Of a stretch of 64,000 nt of DNA, positions 12,301 through 22,761 are shown piece by piece. The DNA comes from Aculops lycopersici (lineage: Eukaryota > Arthropoda > Arachnida > Trombidiformes > Eriophyidae). A program made the position numbers and the translations under genes. Every line of letters begins with the position of its first letter. The first letter of the stretch is position 1. The stretch covers positions 8,332,265 through 8,396,264 of the forward strand of contig WNKI01000001.1 in NCBI GenBank assembly GCA_015350385.1, read 5' to 3'. Below the pieces are notes generated by a model. That model did no database searches. It saw only the letters and a list, made by a program, of their open reading frames with translations, and was not told the DNA's origin.

Positions 12301-12754
12301 TGAAGTGCCACTACTAATGCCGCGCCAACACCACAACCACTGGCACAGTAGTAGTAGTGGTAGTAGCAGTGAGCTTATCGCCTACCTGGCCACGCTAATC
12401 TGGTCTCTGGAGCGCCGTAGTGTTGGGCTATTTTAACGCCCGAGTTTTCGGCAATAGTAAAATACTGATGCTTAAATGTGAGTGAGTGAGCGAGCGTAGC
12501 TAGAAACAATTGGTGCCACAAGTCTCCTCTCTCATTTTACCTCTTGTCTGCTGCTGTTTTTACCTCGTTTTTACCTGCCCACACGAGTGTTCACTCGAAA
12601 CTTTGCAAAAATTAGCGCGCTCTCTTATGGGGGCGATCAGCAGACAAAGACGCACTAATTTCCGAAAACCCAGAGAGCGACCCCAATGCCCATGCAAATG
12701 GCCAATAATCGATCGAATGGCGAGGGAGGCGAAAGAGCAACGATGGGAGCAGAG

Positions 12755-12755
12755 G

Positions 12756-12808
<53 letters not shown>
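12755..12808. repeat. (GAC)n trinucleotide microsatellite
   Basis: About 18 uninterrupted GAC units. Frames through it read as poly-Asp, poly-Arg or poly-Thr on one strand and poly-Ser or poly-Val on the other. The flanks show no conserved coding sequence, so it is taken as non-coding. Confidence 0.95.
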
Positions 12809-12811
<3 letters not shown>

Positions 12812-13601
12812 GGAGAGGGAAAAGGCAATAAGAGTGGCAATAACTGTGGCCATAAACTTGGTCTCCCCTCAACTGGCCACCGAGTGTCCGGGAGTGGAAG
12901 CCACTTGTTGTTATGGCCGCAGCGGCCGTCGTCCGTCAGTCGACGGCGATTCAGTTTGGCTCCTCTGACGAGACTGCAGTAGCTGCTCGTCTTCCTCTCT
13001 CTCTCTCTCCCTCTCCCTTTTGCCTGCAGTTGAAATCGACACTTGCGCTTCCACAGATACCAGAGCCTGCAAGTGGCGCTCCACTTTGAGACTTTTCGCG
13101 AAGCTGGGCAAGTCGAGTGGCTAGCGAGCGAGTGAGTGAAAGAGCGAGTGGCAGCAACAGCAAGTAGCGACACCAAAGGCGGCAGCAACAACAACTATCA
13201 CTACTACTACTACTACAACCACAAGCTCGCGAAACGCCAGCCACTTGTTATATCAAGTGGCTTGCTTGCTGTTGAAGATGATGATCGCGACGACTACGAA
13301 AGAGGAGTAAGCAAAGTGTTTGCTGCCGGCCTCCCCTGAGCCGCATGAGCCCAAGCCAAAGCCTCGCCTCGATCCGCAACAACAACTGACTGGCCGTCGA
13401 TCTGGAGAGACATCCCAGCTGGCGAGTCGGCGAGCCGCTCGGCCACAGTCACGAGTTCCATGGCTTCAATTGCATAATGATATTAGCGGCCAACATTGAG
13501 TTAGCCGGATCAATGTACCAAACGAACAAGCAAGAGAGCGAGCGGGCGAGTAATTTCATCATCGTCATCATGGCCATGCACTCATTGTGTTGCTATCGTT
13601 G

Positions 13602-13629
13602 ATGTTGTTGTTGTTGTTGTTGTTGTTGC
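13602..13629. repeat. (GTT)n microsatellite
   Basis: About nine GTT units, followed closely by short GCA and CAA runs. Confidence 0.85.
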
Positions 13630-14565
13630 TACTTTTGCGGTTGCTCTTCAAAGCTAGCGAGCGGCAGCAGCAGCAGCAACAACAACTACTCAAACTCGAT
13701 CAATCGAATGACTGGCAAGACTGGGCTCAGACTAGCCACCCAAAACCACAGGTTGTCATGCTGCTATTTGGATCAATCGAACGGCGAGCTGGCAGCTGAC
13801 TGACCGAGAGACTGACTAGCTGACTAGCAAAAGGTTCGCGGCCAAGTTGAGCTTCTCGAGCTCAAATCCGAAAGCCGAGATCAGGAGGAGAAAAGGGGGC
13901 AACGGCGACAACCGGCACTTGGTGTTCAAAGTGAAGCGACGGCGAGCTAGCTGCTCATTTGCGACTAATGGCACCAATGGACGGCCAACTCATCTACGCC
14001 GGTATCACAACAAAATAACAACTACCGACTGGCCACTTGCTGCGGCCGATTTATCTTGCTGGCGTCACGGCCCAACATTTAGCTTGCATGAGTTTCGCCA
14101 AAACTTGATTGGCTTCACTTGAGCTAAACGACTGTGTGACAAACCCCACTTTTAAACTCACGCTGCCAGTCAATTAGTAACTCGAGTTAGTCCAACTCTA
14201 GTCAAGTCACACAAGGTCCAAGCAGACCAAGAAAATACTGTGACTGGCGCCCATCACTGTGGCTAGCGGCTCATCCGATGGATGGTCGCGACGAGAGGGA
14301 GAGAGAGGGGAAGCATCGCGCTTAATTTCAGGTGAACCTGTGATTGATGGCACCGGCAGCCTAGTGACAGCGAGCCACTAGGCAACTCGTTTGCCCATTC
14401 ACTTGACTAGTTGCAAGACGATCGACTGACTAACGTCCGCCATATGTGAGAATCTAAAAATATATCCATCTCCTTTACTGCATGCATCTCGCCCGTTGTT
14501 GTGACTGCAATAGCATTGGTGGTGGTTGCGGTTTATGTTGTTGACTCATGATGCTTACTAGAGAG

Positions 14566-14588
14566 TGGCGAGACGTCTCGTCTCGCCA
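14566..14588. repeat. Perfect 10-bp inverted repeat with 3-base loop
   Basis: TGGCGAGACG at 14566-14575 pairs exactly with CGTCTCGCCA at 14579-14588. It lies 240 bases upstream of the start of the small secreted-protein gene. Function unknown. Confidence 0.85.
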
Positions 14589-14751
14589 AGCGGCAGCCAT
14601 CTATTTTGACGTTTTTTTCAGCTTGTCGCGCCGTTGCATCAATCATTTGGCCTCCACTTTTGGCCAGATGCTCGTTCAGCTTGCCAAAAGATACAATTCC
14701 ATTTCTCGACACCTAGCGTTGTGCAACCTGAAATTATAACAAACTCAAATA

Positions 14752-14760
14752 TATATAAAT
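14752..14760 (+). promoter_or_regulatory. TATA box of the secreted-protein gene at 14828
   Basis: TATATAAAT lies 76 bases before the ATG. A start about 30 bases downstream would give a 5' leader of about 45 bases, so the spacing is consistent with a TATA-driven gene. Confidence 0.55.
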
Positions 14761-14827
14761 ATATATGCACAAACAAGAGACAAGGTCAACTCTTTCCACT
14801 CGAACAAACAGTGAGATAGACAAATAG

Positions 14828-15259
14828 ATGGCAACTGCAAAGATGGCCACCATCCAAAAAACATCGATCCTTCTTCTAGCGGTCATCTTGTCGCTTGCCG
14901 TTATTGTGACGAGAGCACACGAGCTTCCACCTTTGGGCAAGATGCTTGAGCTTGCTGGTCTTGGCGAGGAGGGAAAGGATGGCGAATTTGCCCCGCTAAC
15001 GCCGGAGCAACTAAAGATTGTCGACGAGATGAGTCAAGTCTATGAGGCCGAAGATGATTTGCACGATCGCGAGCGCGCACTCTTGCACAAAGTGGGACTT
15101 AGGCGTCCGGATGGAGTGGAGAAGGGCAAGTTGTTGGTGATGTACAACAACCACTTGCTTGCTTCACGTCGATTGGGCGAGTTGGCGCGCCAATTGAGGG
15201 CCTCAGTTGCGGCTCAAAAGGAGCAACAGGGGCAACAGGAGCCGGCGCAAGCTGCTTAG
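14828..15259 (+). CDS. Small secreted alpha-helical protein, unknown family
   Basis: This intronless frame encodes 143 residues. Residues 1-30 form a signal peptide: a basic N terminus, the hydrophobic core SILLLAVILSLAVIV and a likely cleavage site after TRA, giving a mature start HELPPLGK. The mature part of about 113 residues has no cysteine, is rich in Leu, Glu, Arg and Lys with helix-like spacing, and ends in a Gln/Ala-rich tail. I do not recognise the family. The well-placed TATA box, the signal peptide and an ATTAAA variant 34 bases after the stop support a real gene. A second ATG lies six codons in and would keep the signal peptide. Alternatives are a salivary, epidermal or effector-type peptide; nothing decides. 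Confidence 0.7.
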   Translation: MATAKMATIQKTSILLLAVILSLAVIVTRAHELPPLGKMLELAGLGEEGKDGEFAPLTPEQLKIVDEMSQVYEAEDDLHDRERALLHKVGLRRPDGVEKGKLLVMYNNHLLASRRLGELARQLRASVAAQKEQQGQQEPAQAA

Positions 15260-15292
15260 ATTAACTGATCGATCGTAAGCGAGCAAGTAGTG

Positions 15293-15298
15293 ATTAAA
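15293..15298 (+). terminator. Candidate poly(A) signal (ATTAAA)
   Basis: The common ATTAAA variant lies 34 bases after the stop of the 143-residue secreted protein; no AATAAA is closer. Confidence 0.35.
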
Positions 15299-16140
15299 AG
15301 TCTGATTCTCGAAGCATTAGCAAGCTCTTGTTTACCTCTCTCCCTTTCACTTTGCTCTGCATACTCAAGCAAGCGATCGTCTGAATCAAGGGCAACGTAT
15401 TCACCTGCGGCCAGCGCCGCCACAAACAAGCGCAACGCAACGCAGCCACTTGATTGATCAATCGGCCAACGGCGATGGCACTTCTCTCTTTGAGCTCATA
15501 TTTCACCCTCGCCAAGACCTCGTCAGCTTCAATCGCTTTTTATAGGACCCGAATGAGCCTCCGAACAACACAAGCGGCCACCTGTTGTCTGCTTGTTACT
15601 AGTTTTGCGCTAATTGAGTTGGTATTTTTCTTCAACTTTGTTTCATTGAAATCAATGGTGAGAAGTGAGACTCATTATCATCACGGCTGGCTGGCCGTTA
15701 AGATTGCCTGCCGCCAGGTGAGTTATCGGTGGCGCTGGAGGTGATGTGTAGCCATCAAAGTGAGACGTAGACAATTAGCTTGGCTTTATTTTACACCAAC
15801 GATGATCACATGCAACCGACCACTAGAAGGTAATTTGATTGAAGGCTTCTGGCGTGAGCATTAAAGTCGAGTGTGATTGATGTTTTTAAGTTCAGTTGAA
15901 TTCAATCTCCTGTCAGGTTAGTATCTTAAAAACTAATTGAATTGAACTGAATAAAACGGCAGGCTCGAGGGACCATCTAGTCACTTGTCAGTTTGTTTTA
16001 ACGCAACAATCAAGTCGCACAAAAATACTAATAACCAAAAGAGCATCCAATTGACCGTAACTCACCACAAACAACCACTCCAATAACAATCACAAAAACC
16101 ACAACGCACACACAAACACACAAAAGACAACCCATTTACA
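15299..16140. other. Intergenic, no gene recognised
   Basis: An open frame at 15553-15720 has a short hydrophobic stretch and ends at CAG|GTGAGT, which resembles a first exon, but no partner exon was found and it is not called. 16000-16140 is strikingly A/C-rich, like the 5' leaders of several genes in this window. Confidence 0.5.
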
Positions 16141-16148
16141 TTTATATA
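16141..16148 (+). promoter_or_regulatory. TATA-like element of the Gly/Ala-rich gene
   Basis: TTTATATA lies 65 bases before the ATG at 16206, consistent with a leader of roughly 35 bases. Confidence 0.45.
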
Positions 16149-16205
16149 CTACTTTAGTAGCAACTCTAAAAGTAAACAAACAAACAAACCCCCAACAGAT
16201 TCACA

Positions 16206-17095
16206 ATGGCATACCAATTGACAATCCTAATGGCTTTAATGGCTGTGGCCGGCACAACCAGCGCCTACGGAATGGGCCCATTCGGAATGGGAGGCTTCGA
16301 GTCAGGTGAGTTTGATTGGATTTGATTGGCCAACAGGTGGTCGCAGACGAGACGAGAGCGTAGATGGCAGCAAGCAGGTGAGATGAGACGAGACATGACA
16401 TGAGCTAACCAGAAACGAACGATCTATCTTACCTCACCAAAAACCGAACTGAACCGAACCGAACCGAACCGGAACAACCACCTGTAGGCATGGCCGCCGC
16501 CGCTGCCCTTCCCGCGGCCGCTGCCACCGTTGACTCGGCTAGAGCTAACGGCCACGCTATCGCAGCTGAGAACAATGCCCAAAACGCCATGGTTGACCGT
16601 GCCATGGGAAACCCAATTGGCGCTGCCATCAACGAGAACCGCGCAATGAGCCACTCAGTTGCCTCTAACGCTGCCTCGCAGCGAGCTGTTGGCGAGGGCG
16701 CCGTGGCCGGTGGAATGGTTGGCTTGGCCACCGGTGGTATAGGCGGAGCTGCTGTTGGGGCCAACATTGGAGCCAACATGGCCGCCCGCTCGAGCTCGGG
16801 GGCAGCCGTCGGAAGCGGCCTAGGTGCCGGCTCCGCCGCCGCCGCCGCCGCCGCGCCAGGCCTCGCCATGGGCGCAGCCATGGGATCGCCATACGGAGCT
16901 GGATATGGATACCCAGCATACGGAGCCGGATACGGATACCCAGGCGGTGTGTATCAGGTTCCAATGGGATACCCAATGGGATACGGTGCAGGTATGAACC
17001 GTCTAGCAGCAGGAGCCGCCGTAGCCAACGCCGGAATTGCCGGATCAGCTCTAGCATCGGGGGTAACTGGTGCCGCATTGGGTGTAAGTTATTAG
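16206..17095 (+). CDS. Secreted Gly/Ala/Tyr-rich structural-type protein, two exons
   Basis: Exon 1 (16206-16305) encodes a signal peptide of about 20 residues ending TTSA, then YGMGPFGMGG. The donor is G|GTGAGT and the acceptor CTGTAG|GC, so the 182-base intron is phase 1. Exon 2 (16488-17095) restores the frame as G-M-A-A-A. The mature chain has an Ala-rich N-terminal part, a Gly/Ala-rich hydrophobic core with GG/AN repeats, a block of YGAGYGYP-type repeats and an Ala-rich end. There is no cysteine. This composition fits cuticular, silk-like or adhesive structural proteins, but no family is identifiable. The frame ends at TAG 17093-17095, yet a consensus GTAAGT sits at 17084-17089, so the true 3' end may be spliced. 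The intron's 3' half holds a (GAACC)n repeat. Confidence 0.75.
16446..16472. repeat. (GAACC)n pentamer repeat inside an intron
   Basis: About five GAACC-type units occupy the place where a pyrimidine tract would be expected before the acceptor at 16487. A CTAAC branch-point-like motif lies further upstream, near 16403. Confidence 0.7.
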
Positions 17096-17849
17096 TTTCA
17101 TCATCGTCGTCTCACTCACCACCGGAGCAGCCGCAACGCACTCACTAAGACAATACACCAGATGAGATCATTGTCACCACCCATGGGGCACCGAGACTTG
17201 GGCTAGATGGGGGGTGGGGTTTGAATTGGGCGCGTCGGGTGTCGCATCGTCATGCTTGAGATTGGTGTTGTTATATCGTGAATGTGTTTGGCTAACACGG
17301 GCACACATAATACCATCGACAATACCAGTCAATCTAGACGACCCTAGCCGAAGAGAAGGCCACCGCAACTAGCCCCTCTGGTGCCCTGTCCCCGGTGATG
17401 ATCTATTTAGAAGATAGTCTAGTCTCACTTTGGCTCTATTAAAAAGTGGCTGCGGCGGCTCACACATCGGCGTTCCATCCATCCATCGATTGGAGGTTAG
17501 AGAAAGATGAAGCTCCGAGAGCAAGCGAGATCAACTTAAATTAACCAAATTGTATTCCTCTTTACATTCCCACAAATTTGTATCAATCATAAACAAACTA
17601 AACTCGCCGAGAGCAGGCAGCATCGCGCATCGGGGTGTAGGTCTTCGGGACTACCTGATGAACGACCCAGCACTCAGAATGCAACGCGAGGTCAGTCGTA
17701 CTCGCGTCTACTGGTAAGAGGATTGCAACATGATGGTTCTGGTGGTTTAGTCCAATTCCTTCAGAAGTTGCCTCGTTAAACAGGTGAATCTGAGGAACGA
17801 CGATTGAATCACAAACTACTACTACTACTACTACTAAAGCAGCAGCAGC

Positions 17850-17883
<34 letters not shown>

Positions 17884-20046
17884 GCCGTAGCCGTAGCAAC
17901 AACATCGGCAGCAGCATTGTGGGGCACCAAAGACCTGAACGCGGAGTATGGAGAGAGATGGACAAACAGGGATATCTGACCAAAGCGAGGTGTTGTGTGT
18001 GCTTGTGATGTATGAATTGTTTGAGGCATTCCAGTTGTAGGAAATAGGACTTTTCGCCATGTTAAAGAGAACGAGAAGATTAAAGTGCATTAAACAGACC
18101 TTCCGTCAACGAGAGTTTGTGTTTTATTCTCTTTTATGCTCCTTTTTCTACTTGCTCGCCGCCGCCGCCGCCACTTTTGTTTCGACCACAGCGGCAAGTG
18201 TTCGTGGCTGTCGAATCTCGGCCGCTCACCTGTGAGCGGCGATCATCAATCATAAATCATCGCGCGCGCGGCTCATGCAGGTTCACAAGCGAGTCAATTA
18301 GGTGTCGCAACATTAGAAACAGCAACAGCAACTACATCTTAATTGAGCAGTCGCACCTGCTTCACGCCAAGAGGGCGCCGGAAAACCTGCGGCGGCGGCG
18401 GCGGTAAACTCCCTTGAGGTTTATCGCCTTTGCCCATCGACGTCGCTGCTGCGTAACCTCATTGTTCTTGTAGCAGATCAAAACGAATTAAAAAGACCAA
18501 AGCGAACCAATGAATCTCTCTCGCCCTCCATTATATTGGTTGCACCCAGATGGTCGAGGGAGTTTGAACTCTCACCTGTGCGCCTGATTGAGCGTGGGGC
18601 GAGGAAATAATCGCTCGCTCCAATCTGGTCAAGTGAATTCCATCGTCCAGTGTATGGATTAATCATGATGATGATGATGCTTTTTTGCCCAAATCTTGAG
18701 ATTGACTTGCGAGCTTCCGGTTCGGGCAAAAAGAGCATCCGCGAGAGAACTCGGCAACTGGAAGATAGCAACAGTCGCCGCCGCCGAGATCTCCAAAGCC
18801 GATAAAGCGACCAGTGAGCAAATGAACCAAACCGGAGGCATCAATTAGTTGCTCGAGTTTCGGTTGCACTTGTCGCTATCTCAGCAGCGACCACTCAGCA
18901 GCCGCGGCCATTTGGCTTCCGTTCGTCAGCCATACGGTTTAGTAGAATAAAGTTTTAGGAGTGAGTGCACGCGAGTCGATTGAGAGTTGAAATAAAAACA
19001 GAAATCAGAGGCAGACGCCAGGCCAACTGTTGGCCAGTTGTCCTCGTGGCGGCCGCAAATCAGGTGCAAATTGCAAGCAGTCGAATTGGTGGCAGTGGCA
19101 AAAGGCCGGCTATCTGATTAGTCGGTTGGCGTTGCGATTTGGGGACAAATTTACCGCTTGACCGCAAGTTCTCATTTGATACATCTAAATTTAGTGTTTG
19201 GTATTTTGAATTTCATTTAGAATTTAGAATGCCACTGAATTTTTCTCTCTTTTTTCAGTTTGCTTCTCTCTCAACTTTTTTCCTCTAATCTAAAATCTCA
19301 ACTTCATTCATGAGCTCAGTTGGCTCATTAGATGGCATAAAGAGAGAGAGAGAGTAAGATAGAGGAAGCTAATGGCATCTAGAAGAAGTCTGTGCCAAAG
19401 TTGCAGAGGTCAACTCTCGCGGCTAGCGGGCGACGAGAGATGATAGTTGAGTTGATTTCGTTGGTTGCAGTGAAGAGAGAGAGATGCAAATTCGAAATGA
19501 CAGGTAAAAGTGATAATTCAATTGGCAGGTGCCTTCTCCAAACTAAAGGCAAAAAGTTTACAACTACCGCAACTCGAGGGACCAGGCGACGAGCGTTCCA
19601 TTAGTGGAACTTCGTCGTGTGTGGCTTCTGTTCCTGTCGCTTTCTGTCTCCTGCTTCCATATGTTGAGTTTGCGCCGCAATTCGAATTCGGGCGACGGCG
19701 GCGAATCAAACTGCCCCCTAAATTAAGGTGGAAGTCGCCGCCGCAGATCGTGAGAGTTTTCTCTCCCTCTCTCTCTCTCTCAGCTCGCCAGCCAAGACAA
19801 CAGGTTGTAGCTTTGCGAGTCGGTTTAGCAATTGAAAGCGATAATCTGATTTCACATATATAGTTTGCCCGAAACTGACACCACCGCCACCACTGTTGCC
19901 ACCGGCGGCGACAAACATTTCAACCAGCGACCAGCGGAGCGTCAAGTTCAATTGCTTGGCTGCCCTCAGCGAGCTGACGGCCGCCGCCGCCGCCACCGCA
20001 GCGACAGGTGACGCAGGCGCGCGATAAACTATTAGCAATTCTCGGT
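17096..20046. other. Non-coding region with microsatellites, no gene recognised
   Basis: It contains (ACT)n, (CAG)n and (CAA)n tracts at 17815-17880, an ATTAAA at 17438-17443 that could end the preceding transcript, and a 9-bp near-palindrome centred on a CACCTG E-box at 18221-18240. Frames such as the minus-strand one at 17598-18029 are driven by the trinucleotide repeats and are not called. Confidence 0.6.
17815..17880. repeat. Compound (ACT)n-(CAG)n-(CAA)n microsatellite
   Basis: Three trinucleotide repeats follow each other with one short interruption. They create long Val/Cys/Ala/Ser runs in the minus-strand frames. Confidence 0.9.
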
Positions 20047-20080
20047 CCGCATCTTGCCTCGGCCGAGCGGCAAGATGCGG
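20047..20080. repeat. Perfect 12-bp inverted repeat (hairpin)
   Basis: CCGCATCTTGCC at 20047-20058 pairs exactly with GGCAAGATGCGG at 20069-20080 across a 10-base loop that contains the palindrome TCGGCCGA. No gene overlaps it. Confidence 0.9.
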
Positions 20081-20243
20081 CAGTGGGCAGCAAGTCGAGC
20101 GTGTGAGCAGGCGAGCCACCGGCGGCTGACTAGCGTCGCTGATTAGATAATACTACCCAACTTGTGACTGCTCCACACAGAAGCGACAACATCGCGCCGT
20201 CCTCTTCCGTTGGCCTCGCTTCTGACTCAATCTCACGCCTCGC

Positions 20244-20290
20244 GCTAATAATGATGCAGCAGCAGCAGCAGCAGCAGCATCATTATTAGC
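20244..20290. repeat. Perfect 14-bp inverted repeat flanking an (AGC)n loop
   Basis: GCTAATAATGATGC at 20244-20257 and GCATCATTATTAGC at 20277-20290 are exact reverse complements. The 19-base loop is pure AGC repeat, which can itself fold as a CAG-type hairpin and extend the stem. Confidence 0.9.
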
Positions 20291-22636
20291 AGCGTTGGCC
20301 GGCGTCCTTGTGGAGCAACCGGAGGAGCGGCTGGCTTCGTGTGTGCGTGTGAGTGGCAAGTTGCGTTTTGCGACAAAGAAGCGGCGACTTCGCTGGTGGC
20401 CGCAACACCAAACACTGCCACTCTGGATTCAGAGCAACAGTTGAGGCGCCGGCGCAATCTACTTAGCTCACTGTTGCTCGCTTGCCCGCCGTTAACTAGG
20501 CAGCATCCGCGTGCCTATAAGTTGCTGTTGCTGTTGCTGTTGCTGATGCTATTCCTGCTGCTGCTGTTGTCGTGGTTGGTGAAAAAGTCAAAAAGTTCAG
20601 CTTGCGAAACTCGGGAACTAGACGACAGGCGCACGTCCGATAAGCTAGTCGAGAGCGAGGCGTTTGTCGTCGGCTAGCGTAATTAATGAACTGGTAGCGA
20701 CAATCTAGAAACTCAAACTAATGGACTTTTAACTTTTTCCCTCCCAAGTCCCAAGTCCCACGGAGAACGAGGGAATCTGATAAAATGCTGCAAAAATGAT
20801 GCAGAAAAATGAGACTCCAAGGAGGAGGAAAAATGAAAGTTTTACGCTCAAGTTGCGGCAGCAACGGTGAAGAAGGTGAACGGAGCCAACAGCCTCAAGG
20901 TCGGGCGCGCGGAATTTGCAAGGAGCTGGCGTCTGTTGATTGTTGTTGTTGTTGTTGTCGTTGGTGGTGGTGGTGGTGGTTGTTGCTGTTGTTGTGGCGA
21001 TCAATGCGGCAGCATTACAACCAGAGCAACAGCAGAAGCCACTCGGTATCGGCGGCACGCTAAACGGTCGCCTCGTCGGACGCTCGCACTGCCACTTGAG
21101 GTGAGCGCGCACTTGAGCCAAAGTTTGTGCACTCGAGATCCTCGTTGTCCCAAAATAAAAAGTTTTTGGCCATTGAAGCGAAAGGGACAGGCAAAACTTC
21201 TGCTGCTCCGCTTTGATCCAATCATTGAAGGGAACCAGAGGAGTAGTGAATAAAATAAGGATAATAATAATTCACTCACCCACCAAACAAGAGCAGGCAA
21301 ACAAAGGAGGACTCAATAGCAGGACTCAGTGAGCGAGTCTTTAGATGATAGTTGAGATAATCAAACTCAAACTCAAACCCAAACCCAAACTCAAACTGGC
21401 ATAAGTTCAACTCGTAACTCGAGGTCGATACTTGAGAGTTGAGAGGAGAGTTTTGAGTTGTCAGTTTGGGATGTCGAATTCTTTCATCTGGTTGATTTCT
21501 CGAGCACAGGAAACAAACCAACAGTATTGATACACCGCACTAACCTAAAGCTCCATTTTTCACTTAAATGAACATTGACAATGAATATCGTTGGTTCGTC
21601 TGTGATGTTTCACCACCATGTCCATCTCTTTGGGGAGTTGAGTTCGACGTGGAAGTGGTGGTTGAAGGAGGAGGGGGAGAAACGAATGAGGATAAGAAGA
21701 GAGTTGAATCGTTTTTCTCCAGGAGAAAACTTTTCGGGCTCTCGCTGGCCGTGGCCACTGGCCAGCACGAGGCGCCCATTGAACCCGAGTGACGACTTGA
21801 GCAAAAGCGAGTGCGTGTCGCTCGCGGCGCTCGATCGTTTTGATTCAATTTAAGGGCACAGCGAGAGTTGTTGAGTGGGGGACTATTACTGCTACTGCTA
21901 CCACTACTACTACTAGTTGATTCACTAACTCGTGGTGACCGTGGCCAAGTTAGTTTCGTGTCGTATGATCGAGATGATTGAATTCGAGCAAACACAATGG
22001 CGCTAAACTCAAGCGGTTGAGGTGAAGTCAGTCAATGGACTACTTGCACACTGATCGCTGGTTGTAATGCTGGTGGCAAACCTACCGAACCCAGCGGCCC
22101 AAACAAACCACCAGAACCGATCGCCGAGAGGCTGGGCAGCTGCGCGCTGTTGTTCATATTGAATCGGAAACGCAGCACGAGATTTGCTCGGCCACCTCAG
22201 CGCCGAGCCACTCAAACAGTTTGTCGACTTGAATGGAGTTGAGTGATCCCATCTCAAGTCCACCACGACAATATCCTTGTTATTTTCGGCTCATGCTGCG
22301 TGTTTCTCTCTCCTCAACTCACAACAAAGTCTCGAACAAAGTTTTCGGTGCACTCGTAGACTTTTAATTTGCGACTCATCCATCGGACGAGCATTCAAGC
22401 GCTTGTTTTGCATTAGTGTAGGAGTCTATGGGATTTGGTGCAAAAAATATCAGCACAGGAGAAAAAGTGTCAAAAATTGAGACAATTCCTCTACGAAACA
22501 AGCGCGCAAAAAATCCCAATCAACCTTTGCCATCGACCCGCTTTGTTATTATTTCGCGAATCTTAGCAAAACAAAAGCCAACGACTGTACTCAACCAGAG
22601 ATCGAGAGAAAATCGATAAAATAGAGAGATACTTAC
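20291..22636. other. Non-coding region, possibly intron of the ephrin-like gene
   Basis: No coding sequence was recognised. It contains GTT/GGT-rich tracts near 20937-20996, an (AAACTC)n hexamer tract at 21362-21397 and several short composition-driven frames. If the minus-strand exon at 22637-22761 is real, this is the start of its first intron. Confidence 0.5.
21362..21397. repeat. (AAACTC/AAACCC)n hexamer repeat
   Basis: Six tandem hexamers alternate between AAACTC and AAACCC. The unit is neither the common arthropod nor the vertebrate telomere repeat. Confidence 0.75.
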
Positions 22637-22761
22637 ATTGGATTTGAGGCGTTCCAGTAAATGTCCGGCAATTTTGCACAGTCGCCGATTGTGATGAGAT
22701 TCATTGTTTCTGGACTTGGTGTCAGCAGAGTGACGATTAGGAAGCTTAAAATCAACATCAT
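22637..22761 (-). CDS. First coding exon of an ephrin-like ligand (partial)
   Basis: On the minus strand, ATG at 22761-22759 opens 41 codons plus two bases, ending at a consensus donor (GTAAGT at 22636-22631). The peptide has a signal sequence (MMLILSFLIVTLLTPSPE) followed by CAKLPDIYWNASNP; the split codon AT| could give Ile. A W-N-[ST/AS]-N-P-[KRI]-F segment right after the signal peptide is the classic start of the ephrin receptor-binding domain, which binds Eph receptor kinases at cell contacts. Exon 1 of animal ephrins typically ends near this point. The rest of the domain and its GPI or TM tail were not located on the minus strand to the left, so introns may be long. Only about 15 diagnostic residues support this, so another secreted protein is possible. 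Confidence 0.5.

Larger units (their letters stand above)
9309..14751. other. Long non-coding region, likely regulatory; no gene recognised
   Basis: This 5.4-kb stretch lies upstream of the APMAP-like gene (minus) and of a secreted-protein gene (plus). Overlapping frames of 60-200 codons are repeat- or composition-driven, for example poly-Asp/Arg/Ser across the (GAC)n tract at 12755-12808 and Tyr runs at about 13200. A CAG|GTAAGT donor-like site at 11787, preceded by an A/C-rich leader-like sequence, could end a non-coding exon. Hairpins with 9-10-bp perfect arms lie at 13239-13262 and 14566-14588. Confidence 0.6.

Noticed and set aside
12510..13194. Several long frames on both strands across the (GAC)n tract
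   Set aside because: Homopolymeric Asp, Arg, Ser and Val runs with unrelated flanks; the repeat keeps all frames open.
15553..15720. Possible first exon (MSLRTTQAATCCLLV...) ending at CAG|GTGAGT
   Set aside because: The hydrophobic stretch is plausible but no acceptor or second exon could be found; evidence is too thin.
17598..18090. Minus-strand frame with YNWNASNNS, resembling the YWNASNP of the ephrin-like exon (16 bases shared with one mismatch)
   Set aside because: No cleavable signal peptide, and it runs straight into Cys/Val homopolymers encoded by trinucleotide repeats; most likely coincidence or a small sequence echo.
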